From Bryum argenteum (taxonomy: Eukaryota > Streptophyta > Bryopsida > Bryales > Bryaceae): DNA of 64,000 nucleotides. The position numbers and the translations under genes were made by a program. The notes under the pieces are model-generated. The model saw only the letters and a program-made list of their open reading frames with translations. It made no database searches and was not told the DNA's origin. Within the stretch, counting starts at the first letter, position 1, and each line of letters opens with the position of its first letter. The DNA lies in assembly GCA_037043015.1 (NCBI GenBank), contig CM073326.1:10982345-11046344 (forward strand), read 5' to 3'. Positions 1 to 11,749 of the stretch are shown piece by piece.

Positions 1-668
1 CAATCGTCTTGCTTTGCTTGCTTTGCTTTGCTTTGCTTTGCTTTCAAGTCGTCGAGGTCGATGCCGTTGCAGCCCTGCAGCTTCAATTGCTCCTTCACTC
101 TGACAATTTACAATTGCCCACAACGCTCTTCCTCCACTGGTAAGACCTCACTCTCACTCTCACGCTCGCATCTCCCTCCTTCCCAAATTGCCCTCAAATC
201 TCTCCGTGTGCCACTCGCACCACTTTCATTGCTCGTGAGGTCAAACCCAGTTTGTTCTCGTTCAGAAATCACAGGAGTAAACGATTAGCCATGGAAATAT
301 TGACGGTTTCAACTGCCTGCTTGATTGAGTCAAGAGAGAGATTAAGTGTTTCGCAAGCAATCCCTTGAAACCCTAATTCGAGAATCAGAATCAGCCTTCT
401 CTGTTCTCAGTCAGATGAAGAAACCCTTGTCTTGCTTCAATTGCTCTGATTTGTGGAAACGAAATTCTGTTCAGCTCGATTTCCACATGTAGCAGCAGTG
501 ATTTCTCTCCACAAGTTGACCTGACTGACTGGCAAGATTTGGGAGTGATGGTCCGTAAGGCTCAATTTACGTAGAGGAGCTTGCGTAGTATCATATTAGT
601 CTCTTTTTTTCCAGTTTACTGCTTGATTGGATGGTGATGGTTTGGGTGTGTGCAGATTAGGGTTTAAG

Positions 669-941
669 ATGGCGACAAACGTATGGCACAATTGGCTGTC
701 TCTGAGATTTTTATCCGGATTTCTGGAGGCAGGGGCGGGCTGGTTCGTGCAAGTGAGGGAGGCGCTTAAGGTCAAGATTCTGGGCTACAACACGATGGGG
801 CACCACCATCACCATCGTGCTAGATCATCATCGTCGTCGTCGTCGTCTCCTCACGTCACGCACAAAATCAAAATGGCCAGTGTGCATATGTCCATGGATG
901 AGGTTTCCAAGACGTACAAAATCACTCCTGTTCGCCGGTAG
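669..941 (+). CDS. small protein of unknown function (about 90 aa)
   Basis: I do not recognise this protein. The first ATG after a likely 3' splice site (TGTGTGCAG ending at 655) opens a 90-codon frame to TAG at 939-941. The N-terminal third (ATNVWHNWLSLRFL..) is rich in Trp, Leu and Phe. It is followed by a run of five His, an eight-Ser run encoded by a TCA/TCG repeat, and a basic tail. A probable 5'-UTR intron runs from a GTAAGA donor at 140 to the acceptor at 655, so the upstream exon would be noncoding. A telo-box (AAACCCTAA, 368-376) lies in that intron. The gene converges on the AGPase gene. The UTR-intron structure is the best sign that it is real; the short length and low-complexity content argue for caution. 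Confidence 0.4.
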   Translation: MATNVWHNWLSLRFLSGFLEAGAGWFVQVREALKVKILGYNTMGHHHHHRARSSSSSSSSPHVTHKIKMASVHMSMDEVSKTYKITPVRR

Positions 942-1020
942 TAGTAGTAGCTGCTACTACCCTCCCCCCCCCAACTCCCCCGACCTTCCTTCCATCTGTG
1001 TATATTCTACTAGTCAATAG

Positions 1021-2178
1021 AAAAAGGTTACCCTATCTAGTACTGTAGTCTAATGTGGTTTGAGTTTTATCGTGTAATCTAGAGTGGGTGTTTTTATTCA
1101 CCAGATTCTCCATCCACCGTATATCTTAGAGTGTGACTACTATCAACAACAGGGTTGTGTGCATGTATTTTACTTCAATGAAAATTTAAGCTTGGCATTC
1201 CTGGCCTTGCCAAAGGTGACTCCTGTGCAGCATTTTGCAGTTCTCTTGTGAATGCATTGACTGATGGAATATAATAAGGTCTATTGCATTGTCTTGACAA
1301 CGTCCTCCAGTCTTCGATATCATTCCATTTCATGCTCTTACTGGTCTCGACATCTGAAGATTCCTACGGAATCATCCTACGGAATCAGTATCGATTATAA
1401 TGCGGCTGAATAGGGAGTTTAGCACAGAAGAAAACATGACTTACATTTAATGGTAGCTCTACCTCGTTTTCATTTTTCGCAGCTTCTGACGTGCGGTCAA
1501 GGTTCATGGTTCAGAGTCAGAAAGTGAAAGAATGTTCTATCATGAGTGCAAGACTACTTACACCCTAAGCATTGTGGTAATTGTACTTAACTTACACCCT
1601 GTCCTTGTGGTAGTTGTACATGATCAATTTCGATAACATCGATAGCGGTGTAAAGGGAACAAAAACAAATTCTCTTGTAGCTACTCTTATTTTGAATCTG
1701 ATTATCACTACATCAACAGAAGAGCGATGTTTCGCAAAAAAAAACGAGCTTGCAACAGATGATAGTGTGACAAGTATAATATGCATTCATAGCATGTAGA
1801 GACTTGAGTTGGAGCAGAGCTTAACTGACCTATCTCGGCAACAATCAGCCGGAGATGGCAGATGATTTCTCAAATATAATACAAGAGTATAATAGAATTT
1901 CGCTCACGCTTTACACTCCGAATTGATGTAGCCATACTATCACTACCTACGCGCTGTACAATAAATTCTGCTGCTCAGAGTAGCGCCGCACAAATGCAGC
2001 GAGGTCCACCAGCTAAAACGAGAACTGCTGTTCTTCTCCAGAGATTGGGATTGAATGAAAGAAAACGAGCCAAAAAACTCGCCTAGTGTAAGCTTAGCTT
2101 CGCTCCCGAGTACTTCGCAGTTTACACCCATCACGGGCTGAGCCGAGAATGAAATTTCGGTGACAAACATTTCACCAT
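1021..2178. other. convergent intergenic region with the 3' UTRs of both neighbours
   Basis: The region holds the probable 3' UTR of the small gene on the plus strand (an ATG-poor, T-rich stretch to about 1200) and the 3' UTR of the AGPase gene on the minus strand (roughly 1950-2178). I see no supportable coding region and no clear repeat between them. Confidence 0.5.
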
Positions 2179-4422
2179 TTAAATCACAGTCCCGTGCTTG
2201 ATCACAGCGTTCTTCAATATTACAGCTATCCCTGAACGAATGTAAAATCCTTCATCTGGTCTTGCAGCTTCAAAGACATTCTGCACATGAAAAAGCAAGA
2301 GTGGGTAAGAACTCCGATCCAAAAGTGGAAGCATACAGAAGTGGATTTGCAGTGAAGAAATGCTTACATCAGTATTGGCGATTACAACGTTGTTGCCAAT
2401 TCGAGCATTCTTGTCAACAATACAGTTCCTGAGCTTCGTATTAGCACCAATGCCGAGCGGCACTTTTCCCTCTTCAAGCAAAGCAGCGGCTTCGGGGTCA
2501 GTCTCGTAGAAATCCGCACCCATAACCATGGCTCGCTTCACATCGCATCCAGATTCCAAACGAGATCGAACTCCGATTATGGAGTTCTCCACTTTGCAGT
2601 CCCGGAGGAAACATCCGTGTGAGATTATAGAATCCTTCACCCTGCACTTCTCGATCTTGGTGGGTGGCAAATACCTTGCCGATGTGTATGTCGGCTTCGC
2701 TGCGTCGTAAAAACTGAACTTCGGAGGCTGCAAATTCACGCACACACTCCATTATCAGCAAAACATTCTTCCCCCGCTTCGGGTAAGATCTGATTACACT
2801 GTCAATAGTAACAATGAATTCTTCGGTATAGAAACGGAGAGGTGTCCGGGATTTAGTACCTGAGATGTAAGAGCCAGATTAGCATCGAAGAAGGACTTGA
2901 TCGTTCCAATATCTTCCCAGTAACCATTGAACAAGTAAGCGTGTACATTAAACTCTTTTGCTGATTGAGGAATGATCTCGCTACCGAAGTCATTCGCCAG
3001 GGGGTACCTCCACCTCAGGAGCTTGGTGAGGACACTTTTCTTAAACACGTAGATTCCCATCGATGCAATGTATGGCTTCTTCTTCGCCTCATCGGGTGAC
3101 AACCCCAACACCGTTGTATCCACTTGCTGCAATCAAGAAGTCAGAAGTTTAATTGAGGAACAATCCGGATCACAAATCATCAGCTTAATTGCTCATCCTG
3201 ATTAGGACAAACTGACACCGGAACTGTGAATCGGCCGTACCATAGACTGCAAGTCATCCCCTTTCGGCTTCTCGTTGAAGTTGTTGATGCGACCCTTCCC
3301 ATCGATTTTCATTAAGCCATAATCGGAAGCTCGAGAATCGTCCATCGGTACACAGGAAACGGTAACATCAGCTCCAGAGTCTTTGTGTTTCTGCAATTTG
3401 CAACAGACGGTGTTAATGAGGGGGTTGATGAAGAATGTTCGTTCATGAGGAATGGGTGGTTGAGTTTTAAGAGAGTGAGTGGAGTTGCGGTTGCTACCTG
3501 TACGAAATCTTCGTAGTCCATGCGGTACAGGTGATCGCCAGACAAGATAATCACGTCTTCAACGTCTTTGTTCTTGGCATCCTCCAGAAGCCACAGGTAC
3601 TGCCGAACCGCGTCGGCGGTGCCTTGGAACCATTCCTGGCCGCCCAACCCAGGCCTCTGTGCAGCCGCCAGAACCTCAACGTAGCCATCGCCGAAGTTGC
3701 AACCATTGCCGAAGTTGTACGTCCGTGCCAAATGACGGTTCAACGAGGTCGAATTGAACTGCGTCAGCACATATATCTTGTTGATGCCGCTGTTGATGCA
3801 GTTGCTCATCGGCACGTCGATCAACCTGTATGCGCCTCCGAGTGGAACCTGGCCGTCAATAAAACCCAAAACCATCAGATCAAGCTCCAAACCCTACTGA
3901 TCACTAATAAAAATCACCGTTCGATTGCACAATGCATGAGGATATGACGAGTCGCTTGCTTACCGCTGGTTTAGCTCGGCGGAGAGTGAGAGGATTAAGA
4001 CGAGTGCCAGCGCCGCCGCCCAAAATAATAGAGAACACTTTCGTCATGTTCACTGGAGACTTCGTGGTCTTCACCTCCCTTTCACGGGTCACTTGACCAT
4101 GCTGAAAAAGCGAAGGATTATACACATGAGTAGCCGTTTACCAAATAGAAAAAGAAAAGGAGAAAGCAGTGAAACTTATCGAGCAATTAGAGAGTTCTGT
4201 GATTACCAGAGTCTCAACGGGTCTTTCAGCCAATACTGCCGAGATCTCCAGACCCCGCTGGGACTTCCTTTCAAGCTTGAGGTTGTTGTTGTTGGCCTTG
4301 AAGCCCAAGGTGCTGCTAAAGGAGCCCGAGGACGCCAGCTTGCTGCTATTTCCCTTAAGAAAGCTGGACCGGTGCAGAGCTCCGGTGGTGCAGTAGCTCG
4401 TGGAGGCAAACATGGTCTCCAT
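2179..4422 (-). CDS. glucose-1-phosphate adenylyltransferase (ADP-glucose pyrophosphorylase) small subunit, plastidic
   Basis: The enzyme makes ADP-glucose from glucose-1-phosphate and ATP, the committed step of starch synthesis in plastids; it works as a heterotetramer with large subunits. Seven exons: 4422-4207, 4101-3964, 3848-3498, 3390-3241, 3126-2860, 2727-2368 and 2280-2179. All introns are GT-AG and all joins are in phase 0, giving 527 aa, the usual length for plant small subunits. Residues 1 to about 60 are Ser-rich with few acids, as in a transit peptide. Visible motifs are the nucleotide-binding GGGAGTRL (about 100-107), GDHLYRMDY with the catalytic Asp, the sugar-phosphate loop FNEKPKG (about 273-279), GYWEDIGT, and the C-terminal left-handed beta-helix ending HGTVI. 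The start was chosen as the first ATG of the transit-peptide exon; a second Met follows at codon 4. No breaks are seen. It corresponds to the Arabidopsis ADG1/APS1 class; the small- rather than large-subunit call rests on overall similarity. Confidence 0.95.
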
Positions 4423-4875
4423 CGTTGCAAAGCAAAGAAACGCAGATCGATCTGCTCAAGCAAAGACCACGACCAATTCAGCACAAGAAAAACCTTCTTG
4501 CCGTGATGTCCTCGACCCAAAAAAACGACCCGATCTCAACTACTCCGGCGATCACCACTGGTCGGGAGTACTCAACAACTACAAAACACCCTCTGCTAAA
4601 AGAAACAGAAGCACCGATTCTCTGATACTGATATACAAGTCTCACAGCACACGAGCAGCGCGTGCAAAGCTTACAATTGGCACTACGCAATGTGGACTAT
4701 TTCCACACGGACCAAGAGGCACACCTTCCGCTTGGTAGCGTGCTTGCTGAGATGAAACTGGCTGCTGCTGCTGCTGCTACAATTGATTGAAGAGACGGGT
4801 TTCGTGGGTGATGAAAGAAGAGTCGTGATTCTATATGAGAGAATGAGAGAAGGAGGAGAGCTTGGTAGACTCGGT
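4423..4875 (-). other. probable 5' UTR of the AGPase small-subunit gene
   Basis: The stretch between the AGPase start codon and the TATA-like box is free of a supportable gene. It contains a short CTG/CAG trinucleotide run at about 4760-4780. The transcription start is inferred from the TATA position only. Confidence 0.4.
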
Positions 4876-4903
4876 TATGCGCCGGTGGGAGCAGTGGGAA
4901 GTG

Positions 4904-4912
4904 CTATAAATA
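4904..4912 (-). promoter_or_regulatory. TATA-like box of the AGPase gene
   Basis: Read on the minus strand the sequence is TATTTATAG, about 480 bp upstream of the AGPase start codon. It would place transcription initiation near 4875. The motif also reads TATAAATA on the plus strand, but no plus-strand gene follows closely. Confidence 0.45.
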
Positions 4913-4920
4913 CAAAAATG

Positions 4921-5490
4921 GCTGCAACAGCAATGCGAGTGTGAGTGTGCAGAATGTAGTTGAGAGGGAAGTGGGTCCATGCAGGCAGGCGAAGAAGCTT
5001 TGGCTACCCTCCAATTTTTACGCAGCACGCCCTGTAATAACGGGCTTAATTGTAAACCGTCCGTCTGTGCGTCCTTTCTATTACCCTGCGTCTTCTCCAT
5101 CGTCCATTCTGCCTGCCTCCGTCAACCCAACTTGCAACCCCCCAGCATTTTCCCCTTTCCCCATTTACTGCCGCACAAGGAAGGGTGAAACTCGCGGTGA
5201 CGCATGCCAACCGGCCCCCCACTCCTGCCCACCCCACCAGGTTGAGTTGCTTGCGTTCCTTTCCTGGCAGGCACTATACGTACCTTGCCCGTGTTTCCTT
5301 CCCCCACCGGATTCACTCAAGAATAACAACATATACTCTTCCCTCGAATTACTGTGTCCCACTCGGCAAAGCAAAGAAAAAATAGAATCACCCGAAATTC
5401 CAACCCCAACAACGAGGATGTTTCTTCCTTTGATCGAGAGAAAGAAAGGGAGACGAAGGACACTTTTAAACCTATAATTTCAAGGTTAGG
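4921..5490. other. AGPase upstream region, pyrimidine/purine-rich, no gene
   Basis: Several frames stay open across this C-rich stretch, but none has a plausible start, splice or domain context. It is best read as upstream promoter sequence of the minus-strand AGPase gene. Confidence 0.4.
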
Positions 5491-5846
5491 GTGAGAATAG
5501 AGTGTTTGTTTGACATATTAGATTCACTCTAGAGTAACAAAATATATTTATGTTCCAAAACGGCATGGGCTTTCAAATTCGTGAGAATAGAGTGTTTGTT
5601 CGACATATCAGATCTCCTTAAGAGTAACAAAATACACTTACCTTCCAAAACGGCATGGGCTTTCAAATTCGTGAGAATAGAGTGTTTGTTTGACGTATCA
5701 GATTCACTCAAGAGTAACAAAATATACTTACCTTCCAAAATGGCATGGGCTTTCAAATTCGTGAGAATAGAGTGTTTGTTTGACGTATCAGATTCACTCA
5801 AGAGTAACAAAATATACTTACCTTCCAAAACATGGGCTTTCAAATT
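5491..5846. repeat. tandem repeat, four copies of a 90-bp unit
   Basis: Units start at 5491, 5581, 5671 and 5761, each opening GTGAGAATAGAGTGTTTGTT and closing GGGCTTTCAAATTC. The first three are exactly 90 bp; the last lacks four bases (CGGCATGGG becomes CATGGG) and ends at 5846. Copies differ by a handful of substitutions, so the array is fairly young. Both strands stay open because 90 is a multiple of three; the resulting repetitive peptide is not taken as a gene. Confidence 0.95.
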
Positions 5847-7600
5847 GTTAGCCTATGTCTTGCTTGGCAAAGACTAAGTTCAAACCTTAAGGAGGATGTT
5901 TCACTCAAGATTGCAGAGAAGATTTTTGAGTTTGAACCTAATGAGGATGTTTTTTTTTTTTTAAATTTAAGGAGAGGAGAAGAAAGTCAAACCGAACATT
6001 TTTGAGATTTGTATGAATGAAGTATTTGTTGTTGACATATCCTTGATGTTCATGGTTGCATGAATAGTGTAGTTGACAAAGTTAGTTCAAAATAGGGTAT
6101 ACAAGCCTATTATTTCCATGCGTGATTTAAGTCATGAAGAAGGGTACTTTGAGAATAAAGTAAGCCATGGTGATGAAAAAATTTATATTGATTTGTTTTT
6201 TATGATATAAGTAATGAACCCAACCTTTTAATGTTTTTGCCCCTTTGAGTTATCATCTAGGCCTAATTCTCCAAAACTGGAAGATTGGTACAAAAACTAA
6301 AAAGGTCAAACTTCCAACTATAAAGATAACGCTCCTAGGTTCTTCATTAGATAGTCCCAATTGTAAATGGCAACATCATAAGCTTTGACGACACAAAACT
6401 TGGTTGATAACTAGGGCGGACAAACATGGTTTTGAGAATTATGAGGCACAAAAATAAGACAGTCCCGTGTAGAGTCAGACATTTTTATTGTTGCATATGG
6501 TAGTACACTTCACGTGGTACAAGTGTAAATTATCTATTCTTATCAAGAGTGGTCAGACAACGTTACTTTGAGACATGAAAGTGTAGTTCTGATCATAAAT
6601 ATTTGCATTTGCATTGACGTTTAAGGTTTAATATTATTATGACGTAGTGAAATTATAAGCAACACAATGAGTGGAAAACCACCCTTTTTCTTTTTCTTTG
6701 TTTACTTTCTTCCTATGCAACTATATATTCCTTGACATACAATTATATATGTTTCAACTTGAGATCAATTACATCCCTCCACACATTAAAATTTAATTCT
6801 CCTCTTCTATCACCAAGATTCATACATCGTTCATAGGTACCCATAAAAGCTCCCAAACTATCTTCAAGGTATTTTTTGATACACCAAGATCTTATTTGAT
6901 ATTTTTCTTCTTTTGGGAGGAGCAACGCCAAAAAGATGTCAGTCACCATTTCTTTTGGTCCATTTGCACTTTCTAGATCTTTACAGTAATGGATGAAAAA
7001 CATCCTTATCAGGGATGAAAATGTCCCTGTCATGGATGAATAGGTAGACAGGTGGCTCTTTCACGGAAAGGGCTATTTCCTTCTCTAGAATTAGTACGAG
7101 CTAATTAGTGTGGTTTAAACCCTAATTCCGAAATTTAAGGTAAGAATGAATAAATTAGTGTGGTTTTGCAGGGCTTTAATTTATTTTTATTTTTTGGGGT
7201 ATCAGGAATTTAAAAAGGTGTGGTATTAACCAAAATAGGGGCCTGGAATAGGCTGCCACCGCCACGTGCATATCCCTACCCTTGTTTTTTGGGCCCCATG
7301 TTCTCCTCTTAGTCAGCCTAATTGTTTCCTTTTCCTAATAGTGTGGTCTCCATGGTATGAAGGAGAGAACATACCTTTGGAAGAGAAGAGACGGAAGAGA
7401 TCAGATTGTAGCCCCCCCATTTTGGTGTGAACTTTCTTCCCCTTTGCGCCCCCCACCCAACATTTTATAGCAAATAATTAATTTGGCATCCAAGAGAAAA
7501 TTCTATCCATGGCGTGTGGGTTCATTCGCAACTTATCATCCACCACTTGCCTCATATAACCATGTTTTGGGCAAGCATTCTTGAGCCGTAAACAAATAGG
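5847..7600. other. AT-rich intergenic region, nothing identifiable
   Basis: There is no convincing coding exon, RNA gene or terminal inverted repeat here. The 96-codon minus-strand frame at 6743-7033 shows no recognisable motif. Confidence 0.4.
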
Positions 7601-7603
7601 ACC

Positions 7604-7700
7604 TTAGGGATGCTTTACATGGGGAGTGGAGGCCATCAAATGAATCTTTATCATGTTCTTTCAATCAAATTTTGAGTATAAATGGTTTTGATTATTAGTG
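7604..7700. repeat. fragment of a GGGATGCTTTACATGGGG-type inverted-repeat element
   Basis: The segment beginning GGGATGCTTTACATGGGGAG and running through GGCCATCAAA and CAAATTTTGAG matches one end of the element in the sixth intron of the Sfi1-like gene (about 51668) and the flank of the foldback at 38.1 kb. The opposite end was not found here. Confidence 0.45.
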
Positions 7701-7950
7701 GACCGTGCGCTTGGAGATTACATTAGAGAAGGGGGTCAATTTGTAGTCATTAGGGCCAATGACAACAAATGTGCCAATTTGAGTTGGGTAGGCAAGGTAG
7801 AATAGATATAAGCCCCCATTTGCTTAGTGAAAAGCAAATTACAACAATATAAAAATCTTGTACTCAACCCTAATCTAATCGTGTAGTGTGGAGTGTGGCA
7901 ACACTACTTATTATGTTGTTTAGTGTAGTAAGTGAGTGTCTTCTTTACAA

Positions 7951-8015
7951 CAAGGGCATATCATCAAGGGTAGGTCAAACAAACACTATATTCACGCCAA
8001 CCCATAAAGGTATGG
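7951..8015. repeat. short dispersed repeat, copy 1
   Basis: The core GGGCATATCATCAAGGGTAG, then GTCAAAC, then TATTCACGCCAACCC recurs near 8495-8578 and 13651-13725. The three copies share about 65-80 bp and differ by scattered substitutions, as expected of an old dispersed repeat. Confidence 0.6.
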
Positions 8016-8120
8016 TTTTCTTCTTCATCTTGAGTCTTTCTTTGTTGTGTTAGCTTCTTGCTTTGCTTTCCAAGTAATTATGATCTTCGCATCCGCCCGG
8101 TCGCATTAGGTGTCGTTGGA

Positions 8121-8123
<3 letters not shown>

Positions 8124-8172
<49 letters not shown>
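8124..8172. repeat. homopolymer run of 49 T
   Basis: An uninterrupted T tract. Similar runs occur at 11715-11744, 13726-13765 and 36516-36541. Confidence 0.9.
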
Positions 8173-8173
<1 letters not shown>

Positions 8174-8494
8174 TAGAGATGCAAGCAACAATCAGTTCAC
8201 AAATTCCTAAGATATTGAATTTCCAAGTAACTATGGCTCCCAAATCACCATAAATTACAAAAATGAACTAATCTTAAATTTATCAGAAAAACAAAGATGA
8301 GCATGGCAACACCGTGAGGGCATGCATACTAGTGTCTGTAAGGAAAAAAATAATAGTCACTATGTAATGAGTAAAATTTTAAGCAATTGACATAAACATA
8401 AACATGCTTCTTGCTGATACCAAGTGAACTACCATGCAATATTAGCTTTCAGACAACCGTTAGCCATGAATATATAACAGTCCTACATCATTGT

Positions 8495-8578
8495 TGTTAT
8501 ATCCCAGGGGCATTTCATCAAGGGTAGGTCGAACGGGCATGTTATTCACGCCAACCCCACAAGGGTTTGGTGTTCTTA
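8495..8578. repeat. short dispersed repeat, copy 2
   Basis: It contains ATCCCAGGGGCAT, TTCATCAAGGGTAGGTCGAAC and TTATTCACGCCAACCCCACA, followed by a T-rich ATTT run. It is a paralogue of the copies at 7951 and 13651. Confidence 0.6.
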
Positions 8579-8579
8579 T

Positions 8580-9650
8580 TTATTTATTTATTTGAATATA
8601 TAACATGTTGTAAGCATCCAAAGATACTTTTGGGTGGTATGACATATGAAAGTCAAGGACAATGTGCAAATTGCTGGGTGAATCCCAAGAAGGAATCCAA
8701 AGAAAAGGAAGCAGCCTAAATAGATTCCATTATTCCACAACAACGTTTATAGCGTTTTTTTGGGTCCATGGAAACCACTCCCCTCCACTTACTCCACCCT
8801 CCCTATGATATTTTCCCTTCCTTTCATGAAAAGAAGTGCCCACACCGTCAACTCTTGCAACTTGAGACTTGATGCTTTCCTCCACTTCACTAAATTTCAA
8901 ATTTTATTTATTTTGGAGCAATAAAGTAAAATTGGGTTGGGTTGAGTTGGGTGGTTCAAGAGAGTTCGGGAAGTTTTTTTGACTTTTACTAGCTAATAAA
9001 CCCGCATTTCCCACACCCACAAATCTCTTCCGGCAATTGCCTTATTTTATACTGAGAATATGAATTTATTATTTGTAATTTTCATCAGTTTTTAGCCAGT
9101 GGTTTCATGAATGGACCGGCAAGTGTGCTAAATCCATCGGCTGATAATACACTAGATATTGGTTCTTCACTATCATTGGGGTGGAAGCACCGCTATAACC
9201 AACAATTTTTGATTTTTTTTTTTTTTTTTTTTGCATGTAAATTTAGAAGATTGGAGAGGAGGTTTTGATTTTGATTCGTGGAAAAAACAATGGAAGTAGT
9301 AGTAATCTTTCTTTCTTTTCTTTTCTTTTCCTTTCATTTATTTTTTTATTTTTTTTCCCATTAATGTTCCACTTATTTTTGGAGAAAAAAAAACTCCATT
9401 ACAAATCTCATTGTATTTGATATTAATCGATGGTTAGAATAGGTTACCTTAGAGTGGTTTTACACACCATGGCCTCTAAGTCCATGCGTAGGTTTCACAT
9501 TGATAAATAATGGTCACAATTACAATCATCATCGAACTTCAACCCTAAAACACACATAAAAGAATTTGTATCGTAAAAATTACCTCGATAATTACCGTGA
9601 CTATGCAAAGATGTGTCACAAACACATAGATGGTTGCAAGTTGAATTAAC
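8580..9650. other. intergenic AT-rich region with simple repeats
   Basis: It holds ATTT repeats near 8578-8595, a T run near 9205-9230 and CTTTT-type runs near 9305-9360. No gene is supportable. Confidence 0.4.
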
Positions 9651-10194
9651 CTTAACCCCTAAAACAGAGCCTTCAAAACCCCATGCGGGTTTTGACCAAT
9701 TAGGCAATTTTGCATCAAGGATTTTTACGAGTTACCCAACAACAAAAGTTTGTTAGGTAAAAAATCAGATTTTTTTTTTTTCTTTCTTTTTGTTTTTTTT
9801 CTTTTTGCAATGATTTTCTGCAGGTGGAGATATTTATTGGTGAAAACCATGAGTTGATGTCACAATCACAATGCAAAGGAAGGGGTGGTGCAGTCACATT
9901 GTGTCATGGAGGGCAGCAACATTTGCCATCAAAAAGGTAATTTGTCACTATTATTGAATGGAACGTCTGTGGCTCTTGTGGCTCTATTTTTTGTCCATTT
10001 TGATATTTTTATGACCCTGAGAGTGAGTGCCATTGCCACCCCACAGGTGTTAGGCACTCAAAATTCCCCACTATATTCATTAATTGTTCCAATCGGACAA
10101 GGTCTTTACAAAAATCCAACCTCAAAATTGTCACCAAATAATGCAACCCTCTCAAGATTTTAAGAATCTTCAGAGGTTGCAAGCATTGCGATAT

Positions 10195-10780
10195 GTAACC
10201 CCTAAACATCCTTCTTCTCTGCCGCTATGCACCCCCTGGGTGAAACAATTTTTATTTTATTATTTATTTATTTCTTAACCCCTAAAGGTCCAAGAAAGCG
10301 GAAATCGCTCTTTGGAATTTCCGCAGGGAGAAAATTCAGCCAACTTTGACCATTATAATCTCAGAATTGGAGAGAAATTAACCGTTCAAATTTGACATTC
10401 GAGAAAAGGGTCAAGTTAACTTCAAGATCCTATGGTTGGATCTTCTAATCAATGCTTAGATTGAGTTTCTTTGCACCTGAAGTAGAAGAAGGTTCTTTTT
10501 GATAATTTAAACAATTTTGTATCAAGGACCTTCAGGGGTTAAATTTTATTTTGAAACTTTCAAGTGCAAGATCTAGCACCCAAGACTATTTTAAATTATT
10601 GTTACAAAAATTAACCGTTGGATGTTTACGAGTTGAGAGATCGTAACATTCAAAGTTTGTCCCCCAAGTGTTTTTGGGCATTGTCAAGATTGTTTTTGAC
10701 ACTTTTGGAGGTTGCCCTTGTAAAATCGGTATACTTTTTGACTTGGGGCCCTTTGAAACTTAAGTAGTGATTTGGTTGTG
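10195..10780. mobile_element. TTAA-family element, long B2 type, interrupted by another element
   Basis: It begins TGTAACCCCTAAACATCC. It then matches the intact B2 element at 14703-15288 on both sides of a 268-bp insertion (10275-10542); shared blocks include ACCGTTGGATGTTTAC, TTTTTGACACTTTTGGAGG and TTGACTTGGGGCCCTTT. The right end is lost or fused to other repeat sequence. Confidence 0.6.
10275..10542. mobile_element. TTAA-flanked inverted-repeat element nested in a B2 element
   Basis: Ends are TTAACCCCTAAAGGTCC and GGACCTTCAGGGGTTAA, near-perfect inverted repeats bounded by TTAA. The interior matches the B1 family, with the block AACTTTGACCATTATAATCTC. It has no coding capacity. In the related uninterrupted B2 copy the equivalent site is a single TTAA at 14811-14814. 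Confidence 0.85.
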
Positions 10781-11713
10781 AGATCCGAGAGGACCGAATG
10801 GGGATCTGATTCAAACCCAAGTTAGTTTCATCCAAAACAGACTTTGGACGAAGAAGATATGGCTTTTCAAACTTTCAACATGTCGCCCTTGTGTTGAATT
10901 TTTGCCACACAAGACATTTCAGGGTAAAAGCCAACCCCTAACATTACAAGAGGTTTGCATAAACTTATGTTCGTTATAAGATATAAATTTAGTAACTCTC
11001 ATGAAGTTTTGCTCATAAAAAAGAGTGAAGATGCAAATGAAAAATAAATTGTTTTTCACTCAAATTGATGGACAATCATAAAAGAAAAACCTTATAATAC
11101 ACTTTGTAGTCCTTGAGATTTATGCATTAATAATCTTGGATCTTTAGGGTTTTAGTTTAGTCTTTTGGATATCAAAGAAAAGAAGTTCTTCTATAATCAT
11201 TGTTGGTTTGATTGTTAAACAAATTACACGTAGACAAATTATACGTAGGGAAATCACATGTTACTTATTTATTAGCTCATGCTTGGTAGTCATGGCCCTC
11301 ACTAACAAGGGCAATTACATTTACTCCGGACCACATAGGACCTTATTTTTCTTCCTAAAAAATTCCAACTTTAGCAAGTGGCAAGTATGGTAGTTGCAAA
11401 ACGTATGGGCCCCATTATTTTATGAAACAAGTGGTCCCAAAAATGTTATGTGATTGTGCATTGGTTTATGGAGCACATATGCTCCTGTGCTATTATTTCC
11501 TACTGATAAGCAGTGCCATTTATCAAACTTACTCCAAAGTTTGACTTTAATTGGCACCTCATTGATTGCACAATTGCCAGGAAAAAGTTCTAATTCATCA
11601 CTATTCTCTAATTGCCTATGGTAGGTGGCTCAAAACCCACATAGCACCCTAACCCGCTCATGGGCTAGTTCAAGTCAAGAGATACTTTATAGATTCTAGT
11701 TATAAATTTCAAT

Positions 11714-11749
<36 letters not shown>

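Noticed and set aside
796..820. ATG-GGG-His5 resembling a vector His tag
   Set aside because: The codons are a natural CAC/CAT repeat in continuous genomic sequence with no vector or linker motifs around it.
3531..3947. 138-codon plus-strand frame
   Set aside because: Antisense shadow of AGPase exon 3.
4203..4520. 105-codon minus-strand frame over AGPase exon 1
   Set aside because: It is an out-of-frame shadow of the transit-peptide exon; the splice chain and homology support the other frame.
5529..5877. open frames on both strands in the 90-bp repeat
   Set aside because: They stay open only because the repeat length is a multiple of three.
8495..8578. GTTCGACCTACCC (minus strand) as a tRNA or SINE B box
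   Set aside because: The only A-box-like sequence lies about 11 bp away, too close for a tRNA-type promoter, and no cloverleaf forms.
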